64,000 nucleotides of DNA, taken from the NCBI GenBank assembly GCA_964479625.1, contig CAYZMS010000011.1, forward strand, positions 1-64,000, written 5' to 3'. Shown here in pieces: positions 45,477-53,313 of this stretch. Both the position numbers and the translations under genes were made by a program. The number at the start of each line of letters is the position of its first letter. The first letter of the stretch is position 1. The notes beneath the pieces were generated by a model, which saw only the letters and a program-made list of their open reading frames with translations, was not told the origin of the DNA and made no database searches. Origin of the DNA: CAYZMS01 sp964479625 (GTDB lineage: Bacteria; Bacteroidota; Bacteroidia; Chitinophagales; Saprospiraceae).

Positions 45477-45533
45477 GGGAGGCTGTTTCCCCAACCATAT
45501 AAGGGTTTGGAACAGCCTCCCAAGCATCTTTTT
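45477..45533. terminator. Strong terminator between convergent hisIE and htpG
   Basis: A long stem (GGGAGGCTGTT with AACAGCCTCCC, extended by CC/GG and CCAA/TTGG with one bulge) spans 45477-45521 with an ATATAA loop. A T-rich run follows at 45529-45533. Confidence 0.85.
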
Positions 45534-45552
45534 CTCAAAAGACCTTAGGCCT

Positions 45553-47421
45553 CTAGTCCAAAAAGCCTAAACTTCGATTAACAAATTTCGATAAAGCGGC
45601 CCCTTTCAGCATGCCCTGGTTGAGGAGTGCCAGTTGATAAAGGTATTCTACCAGTTGTTGCTGATCGGCTTCACCTTTTGTTTGTAACAATTTGGAGGCT
45701 ACGATGGGGTGATTGGTGTTTACGATCACCGAATAAGAATCCGGGAACGCGCCACCCATTCCCTGCATAGCCTGCATCTCCGTCATACGGCGCAGGTATT
45801 CCGGCCGGGTAATGGCAACAGGTTGATCTTCGGGAGATAAGGCCTTCAGTTCTACCTGAGCGCCGGAATCAGAGATGTGGGCTTCGAATAGCTTTTTTAC
45901 CGTTTCCTGCTCTTTTTCACCGAGAACCGACTCCTTTTGCTCGTCCTTCTGAACAAGGTTGTCAATGGTGTCGGAATCCACCCGTACAAAGGAAATCTTA
46001 TCGCCCTTCATTTCAAGTTGTTGAATGAAGTGATTGTCGATCGGATGGTCCATTAACAACACCTCATATCCCCTGTTTTTACAGGCTTCGATTTGCGTAA
46101 ACTGGGTATCAGCATTGCTGGCATAGAGGAAAATTACCCGCTCGTGTTTATCTGTTTGCAGTTCTCTTACTTTTTCCCGGTATTCTTCCAGGGTAAAGTA
46201 TTTTCCCTCCTCTGTAGAAGGCAGTAAGATGGTATCCTTAGCCCGATCGTAGAATTTTTCCTCGGATATGGCTCCATACTTGATAAATACGCCCAGGTCG
46301 TTCCATTTGCTTTCAAAGTCATTTCGATCCTCCTCGAATAACTCGCTGAGTTTGTCTGCTACTTTCCGGGTGATATAGCCGGTAATTTTTCGAACGCTAC
46401 TGTCGGATTGGAGGTAGGAGCGGGAGACATTTAACGGAATATCGGGAGAATCAATTACCCCGTGTAGCAAGGTAAGGAACTCCGGTACGATCTCCTTGAC
46501 ATCATCGGTAACATAGACCTGATTGGAATACAGCTGAATTTTATTTTGCTGTATTTCGAAGGTGTTCTTTAGTTTGGGGAAATAAAGTATACCCGTTAAG
46601 TTAAAGGGGTGGTCAATGTTCAAATGGATCCAGAATAGTGGTTGTTCGAAGCTGGTAGGGTACAATTCCCGATAGAAATTCCGATAATCCTCATCTGAAA
46701 GGTCATTGGGGCTTTTTGTCCATGCCGGATCGGAATTGTTGACCATATTGTCTACCTCCACCGTTTTGGTTTCGGCCTCTTCCCCTTCTCCTTCTGTGAT
46801 AGTTTCCGATTTAGTACCGAAGCGAATGGGAATGGGAAGGAACTTACAGTATTTATCCAACAGCTCCTGGATACGCTCCTTTTTAAGGAACTCTTCGGCA
46901 TCCTCCGCCAGGTGTAAGACAATATCGGTGCCGCGCTCTGCTTTATCATTGTATTCGATCGAATATTCGGGGCTTCCTTCACAACTCCAGGTAATGCCCT
47001 GGGCATCAGCTTGCCAGGATCTGGAAATTGCTTCTACCTTGGAAGCTACCATGAAAGCGGAATAAAAACCCAATCCGAAGGCGCCAATGATCTTGGCATC
47101 TTCCTGATACTTTTCCAGGAATTCATGTGCGCTGGAAAATGCGACCTGATTAAGGTATTTTTCCGCTTCGTCCTGGGTCAAACCAATGCCCCGGTCACGC
47201 ACGGTGAGGGTCTTAGCTTCTTCATCCAGCAGGATGTCTATGGTCAGGTCGCCTAATTCCTGGTCAACCACTCCTTTGCGGGCTAGAGTTTTGAGCTTGG
47301 TAGTTGCATCAACCGCGTTGGAGACCAGTTCGCGCAAGAAAATCTCCTGATCGGAGTAAAGCGCTTTTTTAATGATGGGAAAAATATTTTCAGTTTGTAC
47401 CGAAATGGTTCCAGTCGGCAT
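45553..47421 (-). CDS. htpG: Molecular chaperone HtpG (Hsp90)
   Basis: A protein of 622 residues, the bacterial Hsp90 length. The N-terminal ATPase has ELVSNAVDA, DRGIGLT and IGAFGLGFYSAFM; the middle domain and the C-terminal dimerisation domain follow. It is an ATP-driven dimeric chaperone of the cytosol. The 572 bp upstream hold no TAnnTTTG on the minus strand that I can see, so its promoter is unclear. It converges with hisIE. Confidence 0.97.
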   Translation of the reverse strand: MPTGTISVQTENIFPIIKKALYSDQEIFLRELVSNAVDATTKLKTLARKGVVDQELGDLTIDILLDEEAKTLTVRDRGIGLTQDEAEKYLNQVAFSSAHEFLEKYQEDAKIIGAFGLGFYSAFMVASKVEAISRSWQADAQGITWSCEGSPEYSIEYNDKAERGTDIVLHLAEDAEEFLKKERIQELLDKYCKFLPIPIRFGTKSETITEGEGEEAETKTVEVDNMVNNSDPAWTKSPNDLSDEDYRNFYRELYPTSFEQPLFWIHLNIDHPFNLTGILYFPKLKNTFEIQQNKIQLYSNQVYVTDDVKEIVPEFLTLLHGVIDSPDIPLNVSRSYLQSDSSVRKITGYITRKVADKLSELFEEDRNDFESKWNDLGVFIKYGAISEEKFYDRAKDTILLPSTEEGKYFTLEEYREKVRELQTDKHERVIFLYASNADTQFTQIEACKNRGYEVLLMDHPIDNHFIQQLEMKGDKISFVRVDSDTIDNLVQKDEQKESVLGEKEQETVKKLFEAHISDSGAQVELKALSPEDQPVAITRPEYLRRMTEMQAMQGMGGAFPDSYSVIVNTNHPIVASKLLQTKGEADQQQLVEYLYQLALLNQGMLKGAALSKFVNRSLGFLD

Positions 47422-47618
47422 AAGTTATTTGGTTTATGATCAATGAGTTGGATATTATGTCAGAATGGAAAGGGCAAAGGTTGTGCCATAAGAGAAAATC
47501 CGAAATTTTGGCAAGTTCGGGCCTCAGTCGTCTCTGGAAAATCAATTAGGACTGTCATATTGACACAAAAAGGTTTTGTTAAAATTTGCTAAAAACGCCA
47601 TTTTAAGATCAGGTGATG
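47422..47618. other. Upstream part of the 572-bp gap after htpG
   Basis: No ORF longer than about 20 codons. It must contain the htpG promoter, but no -7/-33 pair is evident. Confidence 0.5.
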
Positions 47619-47649
47619 TTGTGTTATATGGCCGAATCCATTATATTTG
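47619..47649 (+). promoter_or_regulatory. Strong promoter TTG-N20-TATATTTG in an intergenic region
   Basis: TTG at 47619-47621 and TATATTTG at 47642-47649 are 20 bp apart, as in both tRNA promoters of this window. No protein gene lies downstream on this strand. It points to transcription of the structured RNA that follows. Confidence 0.7.
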
Positions 47650-47653
47650 TTGG

Positions 47654-47968
47654 CAGAGTTGAGCGGATTCCTATCCAGCCCTTAAAGGGCTGTCTACTTA
47701 CCATTTTTTCCATTTATCTTTTCGGATTGATCTTTCACGGATGTTGTGCAACTACACGAACTTCCAGTGAGCGATAATTTCCACATTACTTGCATGATCT
47801 CCATGTCGCCATGCCCTCATTGGGCTTATACAGCACATGGTTAAGATAAGCAGATGTCGGCTACAGGGGGGACACTTGGCCGGCTCTGTCTTAGAACCTG
47901 AGCAGATTTAAAGCTGTCCAGGGGAATGCGCCGGCTCAACTGGGGGGTTAGGGTCGGCCATTTTTTTT
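47654..47968 (+). ncRNA. Candidate structured noncoding RNA of unknown class
   Basis: A unit of about 315 nt from the promoter to eight T (47961-47968). Its ends pair: AGTTGAGC at 47657-47664 with GCTCAACT at 47934-47941, continued by GG/CC and ATTCC/GGAAT (47667-47671 with 47923-47927) across bulges. Inside there is a CAGCCC/GGGCTG hairpin at 47676-47692. A nested arm has ATCT-CCATGT (47797-47806) with ACATGG-TTA-AGAT (47835-47847), capped by GCCC/GGGC. A TGGC/GCCA pairing links the 5' end with 47957-47960. There is no good ORF. The marks of RNase P RNA, tmRNA and SRP RNA are absent. It could be a 6S-like RNA, but it is longer than usual. Confidence 0.5.
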
Positions 47969-47993
47969 ATGATTAGCTGGTAAAGGGGTTGTC

Positions 47994-49460
47994 TTATCGT
48001 GTTTCGGTTAAATACGACCTTAGCCGGTGGTCCATCAAATTCCAGGCTTGCCATGCCTGAAAATCGATCCGTTGGGTAAGCTTGGCCCTTTTTTCCTCCA
48101 GCGCATCTTCCAGGCTCTCCAAATAATAGGTATCGGTATTAAACGCAGCATTTAGCTTATCCTTATGAAGCTCAAGCAAAGGAGTATTTTTGTCAGATAT
48201 TTCGCGAATGAGGTAATAGGTATCCAGCCGGTCGGAGGGAAGGGTACTCAGGTTGTAGCGGGTAATGATCAAATCCCAGTTAAAGAAGCTGGCCACCAGA
48301 AAGGACAGGTAAACGACCCAGCTATTGGCAAGGATGAGATACCAAAAGGACTTTCGAAGGTAAATCTTAAAATAAAAAGTAACTAAACCAGCCAGTACAA
48401 GTAAAAGGAACCAAAAAACACCAATGCGTAAATGGGTCAGTCCATGTGCTCCGACATACAACAAATTGCGCATTCCTACCGAAAGCGCGAGGATACCATT
48501 TTGGATAATCCAAGCATACCTTAAAAGGCGAATATCCTTGTTATCCGGGAAGAAATTCAAATTGCCACGAAAAAACCAGCTCAATACTGCCATGGCTAAA
48601 AAAATGGCCAGCATAAGAACAGTGGTCCCCTCGTGTACGAACTGACTTAACTCTGCGGCACGCCTCGTCTTTTGGTGCCACCATACCTGAGGAACGTCCA
48701 TAACGTTTACCACCAGTAGTAAAGCATTCAGCAAACAAAGGCTGACCAGGGCAGATCGAAACTCCCTTTTTAATCCCATCATCCTGAAGGGGATCCTGAA
48801 GTGGAACCATCCCCATCTTCGTCCTTTTACCAGTTGGGTTTCGAGTAGTTGATCCCATCTTTGCAAGGGAAGAATGGAATTGGAGGGTAACAAGAATGCC
48901 CCGCTTAATAAAAAGCCTAGCAGTAACATCCAAAACCCAGGCCCGGGTCCTTCCCATTTGATCTGCAGCCGGTCAATCATCCTGGTAAAATAGGGGCTGG
49001 CCTCGTAATACAAGCAGCCAAAAACCATCAACAACAATACTGGCAATATGGTATATTGCAAGCGGTACCATACCTGGCCACGAGAGGGAAGCGAAAAGGT
49101 CTGGGCCCAACGAAGAGGAGTGCCTATAAAGCTCTGTAAGGACAGCAGGCCAGCAAACAGGAAAAACCGCAACTGGCGCTCCTGAACGAATCCAATACAA
49201 AGGAACAAACTAAGCAGGTGTACAACCTGAGATAACACACTATGGTGCCAAACGATCATTATGGCAGAAAGAAAAACGCCCAGTACGGCCAGGCGTACCT
49301 GAAGGGTAGAAAACAACTCTTTTTCCAACCAGTACAGGCAGCCTATCAGCAAAACGGAAAAGATAAGGGTGTTGATACCCAACCCGCTCTTTGTGAAAAG
49401 CCAACTGTACAAACCCGCAAGCAATACCACGGCCAGGGATCGAAGCAATTTGAATTTCAT
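47994..49460 (-). CDS. DUF4173 (DUF4153-like) membrane protein
   Basis: A protein of 488 residues with about ten to twelve hydrophobic helices over residues 5-390 and a soluble tail with helical segments (about 395-488). The layout and the RR-A-E-L-S-x-F-V-H-E-G-T segment (about 273-285) fit DUF4173. Its function is unknown. It is preceded by a palindromic operator (49478-49494) identical in half-sites to the one upstream of the neighbouring membrane-protein/regulator operon, so it is probably controlled by that regulator. Confidence 0.8.
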   Translation of the reverse strand: MKFKLLRSLAVVLLAGLYSWLFTKSGLGINTLIFSVLLIGCLYWLEKELFSTLQVRLAVLGVFLSAIMIVWHHSVLSQVVHLLSLFLCIGFVQERQLRFFLFAGLLSLQSFIGTPLRWAQTFSLPSRGQVWYRLQYTILPVLLLMVFGCLYYEASPYFTRMIDRLQIKWEGPGPGFWMLLLGFLLSGAFLLPSNSILPLQRWDQLLETQLVKGRRWGWFHFRIPFRMMGLKREFRSALVSLCLLNALLLVVNVMDVPQVWWHQKTRRAAELSQFVHEGTTVLMLAIFLAMAVLSWFFRGNLNFFPDNKDIRLLRYAWIIQNGILALSVGMRNLLYVGAHGLTHLRIGVFWFLLLVLAGLVTFYFKIYLRKSFWYLILANSWVVYLSFLVASFFNWDLIITRYNLSTLPSDRLDTYYLIREISDKNTPLLELHKDKLNAAFNTDTYYLESLEDALEEKRAKLTQRIDFQAWQAWNLMDHRLRSYLTETR

Positions 49461-49477
49461 AATTAGATATTTAAAGT

Positions 49478-49494
49478 ACTTTGTTTTTCAAAGT
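49478..49494. promoter_or_regulatory. Operator ACTTTG-N5-CAAAGT upstream of the DUF4173 gene
   Basis: A perfect 6-bp dyad with spacer TTTTT, 17 bp before the DUF4173 start. The same dyad occurs at 50466-50482. Its half overlaps the nnTTTG core of a possible -7 box on the minus strand, so binding would block transcription. Confidence 0.65.
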
Positions 49495-49512
49495 TTAGAG
49501 TTAAAAAAATTA

Positions 49513-49824
49513 TTATTCTTCCTCCTGCGGCTTTAGGCGGAGGAGTTGTTCTAAAGCGCTCAGGTGATCTTCAAAAGCTTTTTTACCTAATGGGGTTACC
49601 CTATAGGAAGTATTGGGCCGTCGGCCTACAAACCGCTTTCGGACTTCGAGGTATTGAGCATTTTCCAGTGCTTTAATATGGCTGGCCAGGCGTCCGTCGG
49701 TGAGGGCCAGGGTATCCTTTAGGTGATTGAAATCCACCCAGTTTTGAACGATGAGCACAGACATGATCCCCAGTCGAACCCGGTGGTCGAATTGCTTATC
49801 CAGGCGTTCGATCAAATTTTTCAT
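49513..49824 (-). CDS. Winged-helix transcriptional regulator
   Basis: A protein of 103 residues. DHRVRLGIMSVL, VDFNHLKDTLALTDGRLASHIKALE and YLEVRKRFVGRRPNTSYRVT form the helices and wing of an ArsR/MarR-like single-domain regulator (PF13601-type). No metal-binding Cys pair is present. The start overlaps the preceding membrane-protein gene by 4 bp. The two matching palindromes up- and downstream of this unit are its likely operators. Genes of this kind are often found with DUF4173 and small membrane proteins in Bacteroidota. Confidence 0.88.
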   Translation of the reverse strand: MKNLIERLDKQFDHRVRLGIMSVLIVQNWVDFNHLKDTLALTDGRLASHIKALENAQYLEVRKRFVGRRPNTSYRVTPLGKKAFEDHLSALEQLLRLKPQEEE

Positions 49825-50456
49825 CCGCGCTCATACTTAAAGTGCATGACAATACCGTAAAGTACATGTAAAACCCCAAAACCGACTGTCCAGCATTCCA
49901 GGCCGTAGGTGGGAAAGGCCATTGCCAGAAAACCCAGTATAATTTCACAAATACCCAGGTAGCGCACGTCATTCAAAGTATAATTTCCTGCATTGAATAA
50001 GCCCAAGCCGTAAAATATAAGGGTTGAAGAAGCAATGAGGGGGAGATGGCCCATACGCCACAAACCAATCACAAACACCCCCCCTACAACCAGGGGCAAA
50101 AGCAAATTGAACAGTAGGCGTTTACTGGCCGGCCCCCACATGGGTATACCCTTTCGCAAGGATTGCCTGCGGGTGAAGAATATAGCTGCAACAAAAGCAA
50201 GGATCAGTACACTCGAAAAAGTGAGTAAAAAAAACAAGGGGAAGGGAATACCCCATTTTGGGGACTCCGGATATTCATGGTAAATTCTTAGTTCGAAAGG
50301 CATCCGATCCAAATAGAGAAAAGTAACTGCAGCTCCCAGTAAGGCAATCGCTCCTGCTGCTACACCCGAAAGCCCACTAAGTGATATAAAGCGGGAGGAG
50401 CGCTCCATCATCTCCCGGATGTGTTGAAGCTGATCCAACGGTTGGTTTTGAGCCAT
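49821..50456 (-). CDS. Small multi-pass membrane protein
   Basis: A protein of 211 residues from the ATG at 50456. A short N-terminal cytoplasmic helix (residues 1-25) is followed by about six hydrophobic segments. No family motif is visible. It is the first gene of an operon with the winged-helix regulator (4-bp overlap), and the operator at 50466-50482 lies 10 bp before its start. The likely role is as a membrane partner or target of the regulator, which is inference. Confidence 0.78.
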   Translation of the reverse strand: MAQNQPLDQLQHIREMMERSSRFISLSGLSGVAAGAIALLGAAVTFLYLDRMPFELRIYHEYPESPKWGIPFPLFFLLTFSSVLILAFVAAIFFTRRQSLRKGIPMWGPASKRLLFNLLLPLVVGGVFVIGLWRMGHLPLIASSTLIFYGLGLFNAGNYTLNDVRYLGICEIILGFLAMAFPTYGLECWTVGFGVLHVLYGIVMHFKYERG

Positions 50457-50465
50457 AGTTAAAGA

Positions 50466-50482
50466 ACTTTGAAACGCAAAGT
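50466..50482. promoter_or_regulatory. Operator ACTTTG-N5-CAAAGT upstream of the membrane-protein/regulator operon
   Basis: A perfect dyad with spacer AAACG, 10 bp before the start of the membrane-protein gene. Identical half-sites occur at 49478-49494. Confidence 0.65.
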
Positions 50483-50532
50483 AAATGGCTTTTTGGAACA
50501 GATGCAAGTAAAAAGCCGGCTAATTGCCCGCT

Positions 50533-50540
50533 TAATTTTG
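50533..50540 (+). promoter_or_regulatory. -7 box TAATTTTG for dnaX
   Basis: A TAnnTTTG match 86 bp upstream of the dnaX TTG start. No clear TTG is placed upstream of it. Confidence 0.4.
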
Positions 50541-50625
50541 TATCTTGGTAGGTGTTGAGATTTGCCGTGTTTGAATATTTCCCGGTCAAATCTTCATTGG
50601 TTAAATTTTTAAAAGGTCTATTCGT

Positions 50626-52413
50626 TTGAGCAATTTTGTGGTTTCGGCCCGGAAGTATCGTCCTGTGCAGTTTAAGGAGGTGGTTGGCCAGCAACATGTG
50701 ACCAATACACTGAAAAATGCCCTGCGCAACAACCAGCTTGCCCATGCTTTTTTGTTTTGTGGGCCTCGCGGTGTGGGAAAAACCACTTGCGCCCGAATTC
50801 TGGCCAAAGCACTCAATTGCCAGAACCCGGGTGAGGATTTCGAGCCCTGCAATACCTGCTCCTCCTGTCAAGCGTTCAATGAGAATGCTTCTTTTAACAT
50901 CAATGAACTGGATGCGGCCTCGAACAACAGCGTAGAGCATATTCGGGCTTTGATCGAGCAAGTCCGCTTTCAACCTCAGCAGGGAAAATACAAGGTATTT
51001 ATCATTGATGAGGTGCACATGCTGTCGCAACAGGCCTTCAATGCCTTTTTAAAGACATTGGAAGAGCCCCCTTCCTACGCGGTCTTTATTCTGGCGACGA
51101 CTGAAAAGCACAAGATCATTCCCACCATTCTGTCCCGTTGCCAGATCTTTGATTTCAAACGCATTCAGGTAAGGGATATGGTCGAACACCTGGAAGGGAT
51201 CTGCAAAGAAGAGGGCATTGGTTTTGAACCCGAAGCCCTTCATATCATTGCCCAAAAGGCGGATGGAGCCCTTCGGGATGCCCTTTCTATCTTTGACCGG
51301 ATGGTTGCTTTTTCGAAAGATAGCATTCGTTATGAGGATGTTATTGAGAACCTGAATGTGCTTGATTACGATTTCTTTTTCCGGGCGGTTGATGCCTTAT
51401 TACTGGAAGATGCCGGGGGCCTGCTATTGTTGCTGGAGGAAGTAGTCGAAAAAGGCTTCGAACCCGATCTTTTTGTCAATGGCCTTGCAGAGCACCTTCG
51501 GAATTTGTTAGTAGCAGCAAATCCGGATACCCTGCTTTTGCTGGAAGGGAGTGAACAGCTTCGCCAGCGCTACCAGGCTCAGGCACAATTGGCTCCTGCT
51601 GCTTTCCTGCTTACAACAATAAACCTGGCGAATGAATGCGATATAAATTATCGCCTGGCCCGGAACCAGCGATTGCATGTCGAAATGGCCCTGATAAAAA
51701 TGGCTTATGTAAATAGGGCTCTATCCGGAACCCCTCTGGTTTCGACCCCTTCATCGCCTGAGCAGAAAAAAAAAACGGCTGACCTAAGTAAACCCACAGC
51801 AAAAAAAGAAATTGCCAAGCCCGCATCTCCTGAGCCTGAAGGAATTTCTTCTGACACTAAGCCAAAAGCCAAGAAGTCTGAACAGCAGGAAGTAACTTTT
51901 GATAAGGAACCAGCTGGACCCTCCCCCTCCGAAAAAAGGGGGACGACCCCTGCTGCTGGAGGGTTTAATCTGAGACAAATAAATCAAGCCGCTCTTCTAG
52001 AGGAGATCAAGAATAAGGGACAGAGGGAAGGATTGGTGCCTGCACTGGAGTTCAACAAGGATAATCTTCTTCAGACAGTGCAGGAGTATAGGGATAGTTT
52101 GGATCAGGAATCAGTGCGTAGCATTCTGACTAAAGTTGACTTTGTGATCAATGAAGATACGGTGGTCGCAAGAGTGGGAACCCAACTGGCTGCAGGTACG
52201 ATCCAGCAGGATCGAGACCTGGTCGATCATTTAAGAACGACCTTTGGGAAAAAAGATTTAATGTTTAAAGTGGAGGTGGATAAATCTAAAGCTCCTGCAG
52301 CCCCCAAAAGGAAGGTCCCGTTAACGGATAAGGAAAAGCTACGGAAGTTGTACGAACAGAACAATCTCGTCAAGAAGCTGGCCGATCGCTTCGGGCTTCG
52401 GATAGATGATTAA
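50626..52413 (+). CDS. dnaX: DNA polymerase III subunits gamma and tau
   Basis: A protein of 595 residues. Walker A is G46-P-R-G-V-G-K-T53, the zinc site is C65, C75, C78 and C81, and Walker B is VFIIDEVHML. The AAA+ part loads the sliding clamp. The tail (about 385-595) should hold the tau-specific region. The start is TTG, the only one before the conserved ARKYRP. Codons 381-383 are a run of ten A (51766-51775), and either frameshift stops within three codons. The gene could therefore yield a short gamma form of about 385 residues. Confidence 0.96.
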   Translation: MSNFVVSARKYRPVQFKEVVGQQHVTNTLKNALRNNQLAHAFLFCGPRGVGKTTCARILAKALNCQNPGEDFEPCNTCSSCQAFNENASFNINELDAASNNSVEHIRALIEQVRFQPQQGKYKVFIIDEVHMLSQQAFNAFLKTLEEPPSYAVFILATTEKHKIIPTILSRCQIFDFKRIQVRDMVEHLEGICKEEGIGFEPEALHIIAQKADGALRDALSIFDRMVAFSKDSIRYEDVIENLNVLDYDFFFRAVDALLLEDAGGLLLLLEEVVEKGFEPDLFVNGLAEHLRNLLVAANPDTLLLLEGSEQLRQRYQAQAQLAPAAFLLTTINLANECDINYRLARNQRLHVEMALIKMAYVNRALSGTPLVSTPSSPEQKKKTADLSKPTAKKEIAKPASPEPEGISSDTKPKAKKSEQQEVTFDKEPAGPSPSEKRGTTPAAGGFNLRQINQAALLEEIKNKGQREGLVPALEFNKDNLLQTVQEYRDSLDQESVRSILTKVDFVINEDTVVARVGTQLAAGTIQQDRDLVDHLRTTFGKKDLMFKVEVDKSKAPAAPKRKVPLTDKEKLRKLYEQNNLVKKLADRFGLRIDD

Positions 52414-52490
52414 ACCCTCTTGTGGCCCATCCGGGAATTAAGGAAACCATAACGAGCCTTGCCGGTTTAAAGATAATAAGACCTTTATAC

Positions 52491-52505
52491 GTTGTAACAT
52501 ACAAC
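52491..52505. promoter_or_regulatory. Palindrome GTTGT-N5-ACAAC upstream of the Crp-type regulator gene
   Basis: A perfect 5-bp dyad spaced by AACAT, 80 bp before the ATG. It resembles Crp/Fnr family half-sites and may be autoregulatory. Confidence 0.4.
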
Positions 52506-52585
52506 TTAAAATTCTTACGGAATGTCCAGGTGTTAAATGGTTGACTTTTTCCGTCTTCATTTGGTTACCTAATAACTGAGAACTC

Positions 52586-53299
52586 ATGAGTAATAAAGCA
52601 CTTTGGTTTCTGGAAAATATCGATGTCACTGGTATTTTTTGCCCGAAGAAAATCCGGCGGGGCGATCTGGATGACACTGATCAAAAAATGTATGAAAAAA
52701 GCGAATACATTTACCTACCCAATGAGCATGCCAACCGCATTTACTTTGTGACCGAAGGACGCGTAAAGGTCGGTACCTATAGCGAAGCCGGAAAGGAAAT
52801 CACAAAAGCGATCCTGACGAGCGGAGAGGTCTTTGGCGAATTGGCTTTGGTGGGGCTGGAGGTTCGACGGGATTTTGCTTATGCTATGGAACCTACCAAT
52901 GTTTGTATCCTTACTGCCGAAGAGATGAAAGGACTGATGCGGGAGCGTACTGACCTAAACCTCTTCATCATGCAACTTATGGGGTCACGCCTACTGGAGA
53001 TGGAGCAACGGCTGGAGTCACTGGTCTTTAAAGATTCCCGCACTCGCATCATTGAGTTCCTTTACAACCTTGCCGTGGAAAAAGGTCAGCGTGTGGGCTT
53101 TGAGCAACTTGTCCGCAAATTTATGACCCATCAGGAAATCGCCAATCTGACGGCCACCTCCCGCCAAACGGTTACTACCATCCTCAACGAGCTACGCGCC
53201 AAGAATATCCTCACCTTCGACCGCAAAAGGATGCTGGTGAGAGATATGGAGCTTTTAAGGCAATCCATTATAGCGGAAGAGATTAAGGAAGACACATGA
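52586..53299 (+). CDS. Crp/Fnr family transcriptional regulator
   Basis: A protein of 237 residues. The N-terminal half is a cyclic-nucleotide-binding fold (residues about 20-145), with a GEVFGELALVG segment in the position of the phosphate-binding cassette. The helix-turn-helix is MTHQEIANLTATSRQTVTTILNELRAKNIL (about residues 180-208). There is no Fnr-type Cys cluster, so a direct oxygen sensor is unlikely. Its targets are not visible. Confidence 0.93.
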   Translation: MSNKALWFLENIDVTGIFCPKKIRRGDLDDTDQKMYEKSEYIYLPNEHANRIYFVTEGRVKVGTYSEAGKEITKAILTSGEVFGELALVGLEVRRDFAYAMEPTNVCILTAEEMKGLMRERTDLNLFIMQLMGSRLLEMEQRLESLVFKDSRTRIIEFLYNLAVEKGQRVGFEQLVRKFMTHQEIANLTATSRQTVTTILNELRAKNILTFDRKRMLVRDMELLRQSIIAEEIKEDT

Positions 53300-53313
53300 A
53301 GGAGGAATGATAA

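Noticed and set aside
47790..47945. Short frames of 15-16 codons in the candidate RNA
   Set aside because: They are short, have no codon pattern and overlap base-paired segments.
47654..47968. RNase P RNA, tmRNA or SRP RNA in the gap after htpG
   Set aside because: The conserved GAGGAAAGTCC core, a tRNA-like end with a T-loop, and the SRP GGAAG-type loop are all missing.
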